DNA of 64,000 nucleotides from Bacteroidota bacterium (GCA_947479455.1 CANJZE010000013.1:1-64000); one strand, 5' to 3'; counted from the first letter of the stretch, positions 19,701 to 28,328 are shown. The notes: generated by a model not told the origin, from the sequence alone. Made by a program: numbers and translations.

Positions 19701-22700
19701 TAGTTACGCTTGCACCGTTGCAAATGGCAATGGCCGCTGGATTAATAATTGGAATTGGAAGTGGATTTACAGTAACTGTTCTGCTGGTTGTACCTATGCA
19801 AGCATTGGCATCAGTCACTGTAACATCATAGGTAGTAGTTGCGATTGGCGAAACGGTAATTGTCGCAGTAATCGAAGCATCGCTCCACAAGTAAGAAGTT
19901 CCTCCGCTTGCTGTAAGTGTTGTACTTGCTCCATTACAAATGGCCACTACTGCAGGATTAATAACTGCTGTTGGAAGTGTATTTACAGTTACCGTTCTGA
20001 TAGCTGTGGCTGTGCAAGTATTTGCATCTGTTACGGTAACAGTATAAGAAGTTGTAATAACAGGTGAAACAGTAATTGCAGCAGTGTTACCCGCATTGCT
20101 CCATAAATAATTTGTGCCTCCACTTGCAGTGAGTGTAGCACTTGCTCCATTGCAAATGGCTACAACCGCAGGGTTTATTATGGCTGTTGGAAGTGAATTT
20201 ACTGTTACTGTTCTTGTAGCTGTAGCGGTACATGTATTAGCATCGGTTACTGTTACAGTATATGAACTTGTAGTAACTGGCGAAACCGAAATTGCTGCTG
20301 TGTTAGCCGCATTACTCCACAAATAACTTGTTCCACCACTTGCAGTTAATGTTGCACTAGCACCATTGCAAATGGCAACAACTGCAGGATTTATTATTGC
20401 TGTTGGAAGGGTATTTACGGTAACTGTTCTGCTCGTGTTTCCTGTGCATGCATTTGCATCTGTCACTGTTACATCATACGTGGTGGTAATAATTGGCGAA
20501 ACAGTAATTGCTGCTGTGTTTGCCGCGTTACTCCATAAATAAGAAGTGCCTCCGCTTGCTGTTAATGTTGTGCTTGCTCCATTGCAAATTGCAACTACAG
20601 CAGGATTTATAATTGCTGTTGGAAGTGTATTTACCGTTACTGTTCTTGTGGCCGTGGCAGTACATGTATTTACATCTGTAACAGTTACGGTGTATGAAGT
20701 TGTAATTGCAGGAGAAACAGTAATTGCCGCAGTGTTACCCGCATTGCTCCACAAATAACTAGTTCCTCCACTCGCTGTAAGCGTTGCACTTGCACCATTG
20801 CAAATAGCAACAACAGCAGGATTTATTACTGGTATTGGAAGTGGATTTACCGTTACTGTTCGTGTGGCTGTTGCAGTGCAAGTATTAGCATCTGTAACAG
20901 TAACCGTATAAGAAGTTGTAATAATTGGCGAAACAGAAATTGCTGCAGTGTTACCCGCATTGCTCCACAAATAAGAAGTGCCTCCACTTGCGGTGAGGGT
21001 GGCACTAGCTCCATTACAAATAGCTACTACAGCAGGATTAATAATTGCCGTTGGAAGTGAATTAACTGTAACTGTTCGCGACATACTTGCGGTACAAAAA
21101 TTAGCATCGGTTACTGTAACCGAATAGCTTGTTGTAAGAACAGGCGAAACCGTTACAGCCGCTGTATTAGCCAAATTACTCCAGGCATAAGTATTTCCTC
21201 CACTAGCAGTAAGCGTTGCACTTGCGCCATTGCAAATAGAAACTGTAACAGGCGCAATGGCAGGCACAGGCACTGCATTTACTACCACATTAGTTACATC
21301 TGTTGCTGTACAACCCGGACCGTAAGTAACGGTTACAGAATAATTTCCTGCCATAACTCCGGTAGCACCGGCAAGCGTAGGGTTTTGTGCGGTTGATGTA
21401 TAACCACCGGGGCCATTCCAACTATAACCTGTTCCACCATTCGAAGAAGTTAGCGCAATAGTTTGCCCCGCACAAAATGGTCCTGAATTAGCGGCTACCG
21501 CAGTGGCTGTAGCTACTCCGTTTACAGTAATTGAAACAGCAACCGAGCAACCGAGATTATCAGTAACCGTCAATGAATAATTTCCTGCTGCTAAACTTCC
21601 AATTGAATCTGTCCCATTCACATTGTTATGTGTAGCAATAACGGTTCCTACTGAATTTGCCCAAACATAATCCCACGGAGCCGAGCCTTGACCGGTGGCT
21701 GCTATTTCTCCATCATTTAAACCACACGAAGCATTAGTGGTAGTAATGATTGGTTGCGCGCAACAAGCAAGTGCTGCTAAAAAATTTACAACAGGGTCGG
21801 TACCGCAGCCATTGCTACTCCAAATACCCGATTCAGAATCTCCGAGTGTATTAATGCCAACTTGTAAACTAGCTCCCGGTGTGCAAGCACCTGGAGGTTG
21901 AGTAGTTATTTGCCAGCAAAAAGTTCTTGGACAGGTTAAGCCTACGCCTTGGTCACCAAAATTATTCCCCGGATTTCCGTCTATTACAGCAGGTACAGAT
22001 GGATTACCTGAACTTGTTTCAAAGAAAAATCCCGGACCATAAGTACCAAAAGGAGTGTGCGAACTGGTTACGCTATTATAAAATCCCCAAAATCCTCCCG
22101 GGGGCGTAGTTGCGCAGGCTGCGGGAATTGAAGTTGGTGCAAGGGTTGCCACATTCCAACCTGCGCCAAAATTTAAATCAATACCATGTAACCAGTTAAC
22201 TGATGTTTGATTGTAATTTGAAACCGTGAAGCAAAAATTTACGGTTTGGCCCGCAGCATAAGTTCCGTTTACCGGTGGTGGAGTTACTTGCAAATCTTGT
22301 GCAAGCAAACAAGTAGCACAATCAAGATTATTGCGAATGTTCAAAATAAAATCACCTACATCGGCAGCATTACCTCCCGAAATTTGCAGGTAATAAAAAT
22401 CTCCGGGTGTAGTGGGCGAAAAAGTAGCAGCTAAACTACCACCTGCACCGGTAAAACAACCTAATGGAAGTAAAGCGTTGCAATTATTTCCATTGTATAA
22501 ACTTATGTTTGGATTGTTAAGCGCATTAGCCAAACTGGTAATAGACATTGCCAACTGCGTTCCTGTAGCTTGAAAGCGATACCAAACATCGGTAGCGGGG
22601 ATAGCGCATCCAACTACCGCGTTATAGGGATTTTCGGCAATGGCTCCTACATTACTCATTCCAAATGAAGTTAGTGCTCCGGTGGAAATAGTAGCTCCTG

Positions 22701-23706
22701 CGGTACATGGAGCGGGAGTGGGTAGCGCTCCTAAGTTACATGCAGCGAAACATATATCGGGAATAGGAGAGAGGCATGCGTTGTTTGGAGGTGGAGGAGG
22801 TAGGGAGCTATCGAAAATGCATAATGAAAAGGTTCCGTTATTATCGTTGCCGTATTCCCAAAAACGTACATACATTGTAGCTCCCGGGGCCAATCCTGTC
22901 AAATTTAAACTAGGCATTAATCCATTAGCACTATTATCATCATCACATTGTATAAGCGTAAAAGTTCCATTACAAGCGGTAGCAGAGTATACCGCCATTC
23001 CACCATCGGTAATTACTCCAGTGTTACCATCAAGTGTAACATTGCCTGATGCCGGAACAACAAAACTAAACCACACATCGCCTCCTGAATAACTGGCACA
23101 GCCTGGTGCCGGTACACCTGCGGTTGCTGTAGCATTGGCATTGGTATATTGAGTGTATGCGCAAGAATTAGTCACCGTAACCGGTATAGCTGCACAAGGA
23201 TTATCGTTTGCAGGAGGAGTTGGGGGAGTAAAAGCCGTAAGGCAAATTCCAAAAGTTCCGTTTCCGTTATTTCCGTATTCCCAAAAACGAATGTAAAGTG
23301 TAGCCCCCGGTGTTTGCCCTGCAATGTTTATTAATGGCATCAAACCATTCGGGCTATTATCATCATTACAACTAATCAAACTAAAAGTTCCATTGCAGGC
23401 AGTTGCAGAATAAACAGCCATACCACCATCTGTAATTACTCCTTGTATAGCATCAATAGTTACTGCGCCCGAAGCCGGCACGGTGAACGTGAACCATACA
23501 TCACCTCCTGAATAACTGGCACAACCCGGTGCAGGAACACCTGCTGTAGCTGTGGCATTGGCATTGGTATAAGTAGCGTAGGTACAAGTAGCGCTAACAG
23601 GTAATGGAATAGCTGCACAAGGGTCATCATTTGCCGGAGCTTGAGCAAATGTTCCTATAGTGCCAAGCAGCATAGCTGTTGCTAATAATAAAATTCGAAT
23701 GTTCAT
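16774..23706 (-). CDS. Giant repetitive T9SS type B (gliding-motility-associated) surface protein
   Basis: A 2310-residue secreted protein. After a signal peptide (cleavage near TFAQ) come two near-identical ~140-residue N-terminal domains (each starting PANDDPCAAIP/PANDNPCAAIP), a third divergent one, and a region with a Ser/Gly-rich beta structure. Then come nine tandem ~72-residue Ig/PKD-like units (core ICNGASATLTASGG) and nine ~75-residue SprB-type units (core YLWNDG..TEDRNNI). The end is a CHU_C/type B sorting domain (FVPNAFTPNNDGNNDVF ... FGWDGTYKG). Such proteins are exported by the T9SS and act as adhesins or cell-surface filaments. The start is the ATG at 23706. Confidence 0.9.
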   Translation of the reverse strand: MNIRILLLATAMLLGTIGTFAQAPANDDPCAAIPLPVSATCTYATYTNANATATAGVPAPGCASYSGGDVWFTFTVPASGAVTIDAIQGVITDGGMAVYSATACNGTFSLISCNDDNSPNGLMPLINIAGQTPGATLYIRFWEYGNNGNGTFGICLTAFTPPTPPANDNPCAAIPVTVTNSCAYTQYTNANATATAGVPAPGCASYSGGDVWFSFVVPASGNVTLDGNTGVITDGGMAVYSATACNGTFTLIQCDDDNSANGLMPSLNLTGLAPGATMYVRFWEYGNDNNGTFSLCIFDSSLPPPPPNNACLSPIPDICFAACNLGALPTPAPCTAGATISTGALTSFGMSNVGAIAENPYNAVVGCAIPATDVWYRFQATGTQLAMSITSLANALNNPNISLYNGNNCNALLPLGCFTGAGGSLAATFSPTTPGDFYYLQISGGNAADVGDFILNIRNNLDCATCLLAQDLQVTPPPVNGTYAAGQTVNFCFTVSNYNQTSVNWLHGIDLNFGAGWNVATLAPTSIPAACATTPPGGFWGFYNSVTSSHTPFGTYGPGFFFETSSGNPSVPAVIDGNPGNNFGDQGVGLTCPRTFCWQITTQPPGACTPGASLQVGINTLGDSESGIWSSNGCGTDPVVNFLAALACCAQPIITTTNASCGLNDGEIAATGQGSAPWDYVWANSVGTVIATHNNVNGTDSIGSLAAGNYSLTVTDNLGCSVAVSITVNGVATATAVAANSGPFCAGQTIALTSSNGGTGYSWNGPGGYTSTAQNPTLAGATGVMAGNYSVTVTYGPGCTATDVTNVVVNAVPVPAIAPVTVSICNGASATLTASGGNTYAWSNLANTAAVTVSPVLTTSYSVTVTDANFCTASMSRTVTVNSLPTAIINPAVVAICNGASATLTASGGTSYLWSNAGNTAAISVSPIITTSYTVTVTDANTCTATATRTVTVNPLPIPVINPAVVAICNGASATLTASGGTSYLWSNAGNTAAITVSPAITTSYTVTVTDVNTCTATATRTVTVNTLPTAIINPAVVAICNGASTTLTASGGTSYLWSNAANTAAITVSPIITTTYDVTVTDANACTGNTSRTVTVNTLPTAIINPAVVAICNGASATLTASGGTSYLWSNAANTAAISVSPVTTSSYTVTVTDANTCTATATRTVTVNSLPTAIINPAVVAICNGASATLTASGGTNYLWSNAGNTAAITVSPVITTSYTVTVTDANTCTATAIRTVTVNTLPTAVINPAVVAICNGASTTLTASGGTSYLWSDASITATITVSPIATTTYDVTVTDANACIGTTSRTVTVNPLPIPIINPAAIAICNGASVTITAGGGTNYLWSNAAITAAISVSPITTTTYDVTVTDANLCTATTSSTVTVNQLPTAIINPSTSTICNGTSATLTASGGTTYLWSDASLTAAITVSPIGTFSYSVTVTDVNNCTATASRTVTVIPTMILVTAVTDVACNGGNTGAIDLTANSGQSPYTFLWNDAVLTEDRNNIPAANYLVTVTDNAGCTATTAAIISEPTVLIFTETHTNVLCNGGSSGSIDVTANGGTSPYTYLWSDAVVSEDRNNIPTGNYSVTISDNQLCTAAIAVNISEPTALAISETHVDVPCGLVNAGSIDITVSGATLPYTYLWNDGVITQDRTNIPVGNYSITATDNNACSISLSATVSSLAGLVISETHADATCNAGNSGTIDVTLVGNAPPFTYLWNDGIATQDRTNLLAGVYSVTATDVNTCIITLSVTINQPSALVVTETHTNALCNGGSSGTIDVTATAATPPYTYLWNDGITTEDRNNIAAGNYSVTVRDLNLCSASITLNISEPTALVVTETHLAALCFGAASGSIDITASAATPPYTYLWNDAAVTEDRNNIAAGNYSVVVNDLNSCTASISIFVSQPTLVTVNETHTNALCNGASDGSINITSNGGTPGYFYLWNDAITTEDRTNIAAGNYSVVVNDLNSCTATLSVVISEPAVLTAVEMHSNASCLGYTDGVILITVTGGTSPYSYLWDDGNANLNRNNLGAGAYSITVTDNNSCTVSTVALVTEPAGMALSSSFSNPTCETNNFDGNILLNVTGGSLPYHFDWSNGSVQSNLLNVAPGNYSVTVSDANNCTVGSTFSLAYLYDFSVQATPMTTINIGESTTLGFTLTGNAGNYTSIWSPASTLSCIDCVYPVSAPNVTTLYQIEIRNDVGCIAIDTVTVLVIPDYSIFVPNAFTPNNDGNNDVFRLFGNIKTIAYLDIQIFNRIGEKVFESQDHNFGWDGTYKGVLQNPSVFIWQMKLTFLDGHREELRKGSVTLMR
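17320..19330 (-). repeat. Nine SprB-like coding repeats (~75 aa)
   Basis: Within the giant gene, about nine units share [FY]-[LD]-W-[NSD]-[DN]-G/A ... DRNNIAAGNYSVTV-D, each with a paired [LV]CNG/C-x-G-x-x-G-x-I-[DN]-[IV]-T start. This is the SprB repeat pattern known from Bacteroidota surface proteins. Boundaries are approximate. Confidence 0.8.
19330..21290 (-). repeat. Nine 216-bp coding tandem repeats (Ig/PKD-like)
   Basis: Nine units of about 72 residues, each containing AICNGAS[AT]TLTASGGT.YLWSNA and SVTVTDANTCTATATR. Several are almost identical at DNA level: shadow ORFs at 20114 and 20546 lie exactly two units (432 bp) apart and share most residues. The regular period and DNA identity suggest recent duplication by recombination or slippage; the copy number could be misassembled in short-read data. 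Confidence 0.85.
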
Positions 23707-23746
23707 GCCGTGAATGTGTGTGTTACAAAATAGAAGGTCAAATGTA

Positions 23747-23754
23747 CAAAACTA
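23747..23754 (-). promoter_or_regulatory. Candidate -7 box for the giant surface protein gene
   Basis: On the minus strand the sequence TAGTTTTG fits the Bacteroidota -7 element TAnnTTTG and lies about 40 bp upstream of the ATG at 23706. No clear TTG -33 element is seen at the expected spacing, so the call is tentative. The shared 143-bp intergenic region also serves the divergent nuclease gene. Confidence 0.35.
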
Positions 23755-23849
23755 TGAATGGAATTAGCATTGGTATTTCAGGTAAAATCATACCACGCTT
23801 AATTTGATTTTTTTATGCATCCAATTAAATTCATGCTTTAAAATATGCT

Positions 23850-24872
23850 ATGCCAAACACTACCATTGAAACCGATGTTTTTTCCATTGAGCACTTAAAA
23901 AGCTGTAAAGGTTACGATCCTAAATTTATAGACGGTATTACAGCCATTACGTTGGATGTACTCAATCAAAAGCAGCAAAAAAATTTACCAAAAGTTTCGG
24001 GCGATATAAAAGGAATACTGAAGTACTCACGATTTAGTGTGTTATATAGCAAGCCTCGTAAACTTCCTTTTGTTTCTGCTGCCAACATTGATGGAAATTT
24101 GAAAGTGCAGTTAGAACGAAAAGGAAATTTCCAAACCGACCCACGAATAGAATCTTCAATTCAGCTAGACGATAAATTTTACGACCTCATTAAAGGTGGG
24201 GAAACAGAATTTGACATTGGGCACATGACTTCGAATAATGAAATGTGCTGGAGTGATGAGGCACGGACATTTGCCTCTGAAACTTTTCATTTTCCAAATA
24301 GCGTACCGCAAGCACCAAAGCTAAACAGAGGATTGTGGAGCAGTTTGGAGAGCTACATTTTAGATGAAGCAAAAGCAAAAAAGCGCAATCAAAAAATTTG
24401 TGTTTTCACCGGTCCCGTGTTGGATATTAACGACCCGCTCTATGTAAAAAATGAAACGTTTCAGGTGCCGCTTATGTTTTGGAAAGTTGTGGTGTTTAAA
24501 AAGAAGGATGGCATTTACACAACTGCTTTTGTCATGAGCCACGAAAAACGTTTACGCGAAATGAATTTGGTGAAAGACAAAAAGAAAAAACTGATTCGTG
24601 ATGTTACTGCACCCGATGATGAAGAAGCATTTCTGGATTTCCCATACAAAAAAGTATTTCAGGTTAATCTTGAGTTGGTTGAGAAACTTACAGGGCATAA
24701 ATTTAAATGGAGCAAAGTAAAACGAGTTGCGGTGCCTGATGATAAACTACAATTGAAAACAATTACCGCCACTGCCACCAGCGATGAAGCCAAAGCTGTT
24801 TCGCGCGATGCGCGCAGAAGAGGAGTGAAGGCGGTAAAGAGGACGGTGGCGAAAATGAACATGGTGTTATAA
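23850..24872 (+). CDS. DNA/RNA non-specific endonuclease (NucA/EndoG-like)
   Basis: A 340-residue protein with a His-Me finger nuclease core. The motif normally written DRGH appears as FDIGHM (D122, I123, G124, H125), followed by an SNN..W segment, then SETFHFPNSVPQ, the N-and-W-containing LNRGLWSSLESYI helix and VFTGPVL. The catalytic histidine (His125) is present, but the arginine is replaced by isoleucine. No signal peptide is seen at the chosen ATG, so the protein may be cytoplasmic or exported otherwise. The C-terminus is basic (RDARRRGVKAVKRTVAK). An intracellular NucA homologue would usually need an inhibitor; none is seen. Confidence 0.8.
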   Translation: MPNTTIETDVFSIEHLKSCKGYDPKFIDGITAITLDVLNQKQQKNLPKVSGDIKGILKYSRFSVLYSKPRKLPFVSAANIDGNLKVQLERKGNFQTDPRIESSIQLDDKFYDLIKGGETEFDIGHMTSNNEMCWSDEARTFASETFHFPNSVPQAPKLNRGLWSSLESYILDEAKAKKRNQKICVFTGPVLDINDPLYVKNETFQVPLMFWKVVVFKKKDGIYTTAFVMSHEKRLREMNLVKDKKKKLIRDVTAPDDEEAFLDFPYKKVFQVNLELVEKLTGHKFKWSKVKRVAVPDDKLQLKTITATATSDEAKAVSRDARRRGVKAVKRTVAKMNMVL

Positions 24873-24901
24873 AGATAAACAGCAGTATTTTTAGCAGTAC
24901 T

Positions 24902-24960
24902 AGGCAGCAGCTCCCGCTGAAACAGACGGGATGAAACAAGTAAGCAGCCAATACAAAATA
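24902..24960. repeat. Left arm of inverted repeat around yraN
   Basis: Reverse complement reads tattttgtattggctgcttacttgtttcatcccg...cgggagctgctgcct. It matches the 25402-25476 arm, including an exact 22-base core GCTGCTTACTTGTTTCATCCCG and CGGGAGCT. Each arm also contains its own CCCG/CGGG hairpin. Confidence 0.8.
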
Positions 24961-24978
24961 CAGTAAGCAGAACAGTTG

Positions 24979-25019
24979 TATTCAATATTAAATCTTCAAT
25001 CTTAATTTTTAAATCACTC
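24979..25019 (+). repeat. Short leader repeat just upstream of yraN
   Basis: The sequence gtattcaatattaaatcttcaatctt precedes the yraN ATG. A similar run, gtattcaatcttcaatctaaaatcttcaatctaaaatc (29974-30011), precedes the pruA ATG. Both copies form the immediate 5-prime untranslated region of their gene. Confidence 0.6.
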
Positions 25020-25388
25020 ATGGCTTCTCATAACGAACTTGGTAAAAAAGGCGAAGATGCTGCGGTTGAATTTCTTCAAAACAAAGGACACGAAATTCTG
25101 ACAAGAAATTATCGGTATAGCCGCGCTGAGATAGATATTATTTCAAAAGAAAACGGCATCATAATTTTTTCGGAAGTTAAAACCAGAAGCAGTAATCAAT
25201 TTGGTTTTCCTGAAGAGTTTGTGAGCGATAAACAGATTCGTTTAATCAAAGAAGCGGCTGAAGAATTTCTTTATGAGCACCACTTAGAAACCGAAGTGCG
25301 GTTCGATATTATTTCCATCACCATCAATCACAAAGGCGAAATAAAGATTAAGCATATTGAAGATGCTTTCTTCCACACGAACGACTAA
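25020..25388 (+). CDS. YraN family (UPF0102) predicted endonuclease-fold protein
   Basis: A 122-residue UPF0102/YraN family protein, the normal length. The restriction-endonuclease-like core is visible as NELGKKGEDAAVEFL, RNYRYSRAEIDII (Asp in the strand) and IIFSEVKTRSS with the ExK motif (EVK). Members are linked by context to DNA handling, but their activity is not firmly known. The gene lies alone between two arms of an inverted repeat (24902-24960 and 25402-25476). The start ATG immediately follows a short interspersed repeat. Confidence 0.9.
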   Translation: MASHNELGKKGEDAAVEFLQNKGHEILTRNYRYSRAEIDIISKENGIIIFSEVKTRSSNQFGFPEEFVSDKQIRLIKEAAEEFLYEHHLETEVRFDIISITINHKGEIKIKHIEDAFFHTND

Positions 25389-25401
25389 TTGTGATTTTAG
25401 G

Positions 25402-25476
25402 GATTTTGTATTGACTGCAACTGCCGCTGCTTACTTGTTTCATCCCGCTTTCCTTAACGGGAGCTACTGGCTACCT
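25402..25476. repeat. Right arm of inverted repeat around yraN
   Basis: Contains tgtattgactgcaactgccgctgcttacttgtttcatcccgctttccttaacgggagct, inverted relative to 24902-24960 with one ~12-base insertion (actgcaactgcc). Its end reaches the stop codon of the gene at 25475. A partial third copy, ggattttgtttcatcccgcttttttagcggga, lies at 26749-26780. Confidence 0.8.
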
Positions 25477-26719
25477 ACTTCACTTTCTTCAACAGATAGT
25501 TCTCTACCATAAACACGGAAACATTTCGATTTTCATAGTAGTTCACCAGCTTGCCGTCTTTCGAATTTTTGCTAATGTCGAATTTATAACCGGTGCCGTT
25601 GAAGTGTTGAGTGGCTACATTGTTGATGAAATCTTTTCCATAATAGTTTAAGTTTTCAAGAATGAAGTTGAGCACATCAAAGCCAAGAAAGGAAAACTTC
25701 GAGGGCTCCTGACTGAAATTTGTTTTGAAGTTATTTTTGAAACTCAAGGTTTCGTTACGGGCAGAATCAAGATAGAATGCATCGGAAATTCGAGTAGAGA
25801 AATCGTTAACGTAATCTAATCGAAGAATATCGCCATTTAACCACGTTGGCATGCCGTAAACAATAATTCTCTTTGTTTTCAAATCGTCATGTAGCACGCG
25901 CAAGTTTCCATTCACGAAAGATTCTTCGAAAGAAGTGATGATCAAAATATTCGGCTTGTCGGTTTTTAGTTGTTCTACCGCAGATGTTTTCTTTCCATTC
26001 ACCAACATGGTTTTTGTGTTGAGCAAAGCAACGGTAAATTTTTGTGAAGCAGTTTTATTGAAAGCACGAAACAGCGAATCAAATCGCTGCGCTACACTCC
26101 AGCTTTTTTCTGCATCAGGAGTGTAAATAATAATGTTGCCACCGGCAAACGAATCAATAATAGAATTGAACAGAGCATCAACATGCGCATCAATGGTGGG
26201 CGAAAGTTTAAGGTGATAAGGATTATCGGCCGTTAAACTTTTAGAAGGAGAAAAGGGCTGAACGTTTATGATTTTATTCTGCTTACAATAGTCTGCAACC
26301 AACTTAGAACCAGAAACTGACATGGCTCCAATAATCACATCCGATTTTTTCAGTTCCTCTTTTTTCAAAAGTTCGGTGGTAACAGAATCGCTGTTATAGC
26401 AATCGTAAACTTTCAATTCAATTTTAAAACTATCGGTTGTTTCTCTTAATGCTTCAAGCGCGCCTTCATAAAAATCTAAAGCTATTACGGCATCTTCATT
26501 TAAGTGAATTCGGCTAGCGGTAAAAAAATCACGTGCGTTAGTAAAGCCATCTAATTTCTCAACAGTACTTTCTGTTTGAAAAGGAAGAATTAAACTAATG
26601 CGGTAAACGGAATCGGCTTGAGCAGAACAGATGAGAGACAATAGACAACAGACAACAGACAATGCAAGTTGACGGTTCGCGGTTCCCAGATAACAGTAAA
26701 AAAAAAACGTTTTTTTCAT
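25475..26719 (-). CDS. Exported Peripla_BP-like (LysM/amyloid-type ABC substrate-binding) protein
   Basis: A 414-residue exported protein. Residues about 38-410 resemble the type I periplasmic-binding fold (Peripla_BP_6): ISLILPFQTE, then LDFYEGALEAL and DVIIGAMSVSGSKLVADYCKQ, then PFSPSKSLTADNPYHLKLSP. In Bacteroidota such proteins often replace solute-binding proteins without an ABC transporter nearby, as here. The signal peptide (residues ~10-34, ending ICSAQA) is encoded by an interspersed repeat (26627-26663), which is unusual. No partner gene is visible, so the ligand and role are unknown. Confidence 0.65.
   Translation of the reverse strand: MKKTFFFYCYLGTANRQLALSVVCCLLSLICSAQADSVYRISLILPFQTESTVEKLDGFTNARDFFTASRIHLNEDAVIALDFYEGALEALRETTDSFKIELKVYDCYNSDSVTTELLKKEELKKSDVIIGAMSVSGSKLVADYCKQNKIINVQPFSPSKSLTADNPYHLKLSPTIDAHVDALFNSIIDSFAGGNIIIYTPDAEKSWSVAQRFDSLFRAFNKTASQKFTVALLNTKTMLVNGKKTSAVEQLKTDKPNILIITSFEESFVNGNLRVLHDDLKTKRIIVYGMPTWLNGDILRLDYVNDFSTRISDAFYLDSARNETLSFKNNFKTNFSQEPSKFSFLGFDVLNFILENLNYYGKDFINNVATQHFNGTGYKFDISKNSKDGKLVNYYENRNVSVFMVENYLLKKVK
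26627..26663. repeat. TGTCTGTTGTCT-type repeat inside a signal peptide
   Basis: Plus strand reads atgagagacaatagacaacagacaacagacaatg. Read on the minus strand it encodes ALSVVCCLLSLICS, the hydrophobic core of the 26719 gene's signal peptide. Related sequence occurs at 53950-53990 (signal peptide of a TonB receptor) and at 57262-57284 (intergenic). Confidence 0.7.
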
Positions 26720-26748
26720 TTTGTATTTGCCTTTAAAGTCCCCTTTAG

Positions 26749-26785
26749 GGATTTTGTTTCATCCCGCTTTTTTAGCGGGAAGGGG
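26749..26785. repeat. Hairpin repeat downstream of guaA
   Basis: ttgtttcatcccgcttttttagcgggaagggg contains a perfect 6-bp stem TCCCGC/GCGGGA. It shares TTTAGGGATTTTGT and TTTCATCCCGC with the yraN-flanking arms. It lies just past the guaA stop; no T-run follows, so a terminator role is uncertain. Confidence 0.55.
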
Positions 26786-26786
26786 T

Positions 26787-28328
26787 TTATTCCCATTCAA
26801 TAGTTGCCGGTGGTTTACTAGAAATATCATACACCACACGGTTCACGCCTTTTACATGGTTGATAATGTCGTTCGAAGTTTTTGCAAGAAACTCATAAGG
26901 CAAATGACTCCAGTCGGCTGTCATGCCATCGGTTGAATTTACTGCGCGTAAAGCTACCACGTGCTCATACGTTCTTTCATCGCCCATTACGCCAACGGTT
27001 TTAATAGGAGTAAGAATTGCACCCGCCTGCCACACATCATTATACAAATTGAATTTCTTTAAATTCTCAATGTAAATGTGGTCGGCTTCCTGCAATATTT
27101 TCACTTTCTCTTCGGTAATATCTCCAAGTATTCTCACCGCTAAACCGGGCCCTGGGAAAGGATGACGGTAAAGAATTTCGGGAACAAGCCCTAATTCTTT
27201 TCCAGCTTTGCGCACTTCATCTTTAAAAAGATTGCGCAGCGGCTCTACAATTTTCAATTTCAAAATATCGGGCAAGCCACCAACGTTGTGGTGCGACTTA
27301 ATAGTTTGTGACGGACCATTCACCGAAACACTTTCAATTACATCGGGATAAATAGTTCCCTGCGCCAACCATTTTACTTCGGGATGTTTGTTGGCTTCGT
27401 GTTCAAATACTTCAATAAATACACGACCAATTATTTTGCGTTTCTTTTCGGGGTCACTTTCACCTGCTAATTCTTTTAAGAATTTATGACCGGCTTTCAC
27501 CCCCTGCACATTCAATCCCATTTCTACATACTTACTCATTACGGTTTCAAATTCATCTTTGCGCAGCAAGCCGTTGTCAACAAAAATGCAAAGCAGATTG
27601 TCGCCAACTGCTTCTTCCAACAACAATGCTGCTACCGATGAATCAACACCACCGCTCAAACCAAGAATTACTTTTTCATTTCCTATTTGCGCTTTCAAAC
27701 TCTTCACGCTTTCTTCTACAAAACTTGCAGCGGTCCATTTGTGGGAGCAACCGCACACATCAAACAGAAAATTCGAAAGAATTTTTTGCCCTTCGGTGCT
27801 GTGATAAACTTCAGGGTGAAACTGTAAGGCATAAACAGGATTAGGAAAAACATTTTTCACTCCGCGAAAGGCAGCTACGTCAATAGAATCGCTTCCTGCA
27901 ATTAATTCAAATTTATCGCCAATGCTCTTAATGGAATCACCATGACTCATCCAAACCTGACAGTTGTCGGTAACGTTTTTAAGCAATGCATCGTCAGTGT
28001 TTTTTACTTGCAAATGTGCACGACCGTATTCGCGGGTATTGCTTTTTTCTACACTTCCGCCAAGTGTTTGAGCCATGAGTTGAGCGCCATAACAAACTCC
28101 GAGCAGGGGTTTAAAGGCAATCAGTTTTTCTACATCAACACGTGGAGCATCTATATCACGAACACTTGCCGGTGAGCCTGAAAGAATAATGCCTTTGATA
28201 TCGTTGGTTAACTCAGGAATTTTATTGTACGGATGAATTTCGCAATACACTTCGCACTCTCTTACTCTGCGTGCAATTAGTTGCGTGTACTGTGAACCAA
28301 AATCGAGGATGAGAATTTTTTCGGTCAT
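26787..28328 (-). CDS. guaA: GuaA, glutamine-hydrolysing GMP synthase
   Basis: A 513-residue enzyme converting XMP to GMP using glutamine and ATP. The track ORF opens 14 codons earlier, but the ATG at 28328 ([14 protein letters not shown]) fits the family N-terminus. The N-terminal class I amidotransferase domain has its cysteine in GVCYGAQ (about Cys79) and FHPEVYHS. The ATP-pyrophosphatase domain has [10 protein letters not shown], and the C-terminal GMP synthase domain ends PPATIEWE, the usual ending. No guaB is adjacent. Confidence 0.97.
   Translation of the reverse strand: MTEKILILDFGSQYTQLIARRVRECEVYCEIHPYNKIPELTNDIKGIILSGSPASVRDIDAPRVDVEKLIAFKPLLGVCYGAQLMAQTLGGSVEKSNTREYGRAHLQVKNTDDALLKNVTDNCQVWMSHGDSIKSIGDKFELIAGSDSIDVAAFRGVKNVFPNPVYALQFHPEVYHSTEGQKILSNFLFDVCGCSHKWTAASFVEESVKSLKAQIGNEKVILGLSGGVDSSVAALLLEEAVGDNLLCIFVDNGLLRKDEFETVMSKYVEMGLNVQGVKAGHKFLKELAGESDPEKKRKIIGRVFIEVFEHEANKHPEVKWLAQGTIYPDVIESVSVNGPSQTIKSHHNVGGLPDILKLKIVEPLRNLFKDEVRKAGKELGLVPEILYRHPFPGPGLAVRILGDITEEKVKILQEADHIYIENLKKFNLYNDVWQAGAILTPIKTVGVMGDERTYEHVVALRAVNSTDGMTADWSHLPYEFLAKTSNDIINHVKGVNRVVYDISSKPPATIEWE

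Noticed and set aside
19330-21290. 216-bp repeated array considered as CRISPR
   Set aside because: Units are 216 bp, in frame and protein coding, with no short repeat-spacer pattern.
22640-23092. 150-aa plus-strand ORF opposite the giant surface protein
   Set aside because: Shadow of a low-complexity coding region; no start or domain evidence.
24659-25021. 120-aa minus-strand ORF opposite the nuclease 3-prime end
   Set aside because: It runs over the inverted repeat and the nuclease coding region; no homologous features seen.
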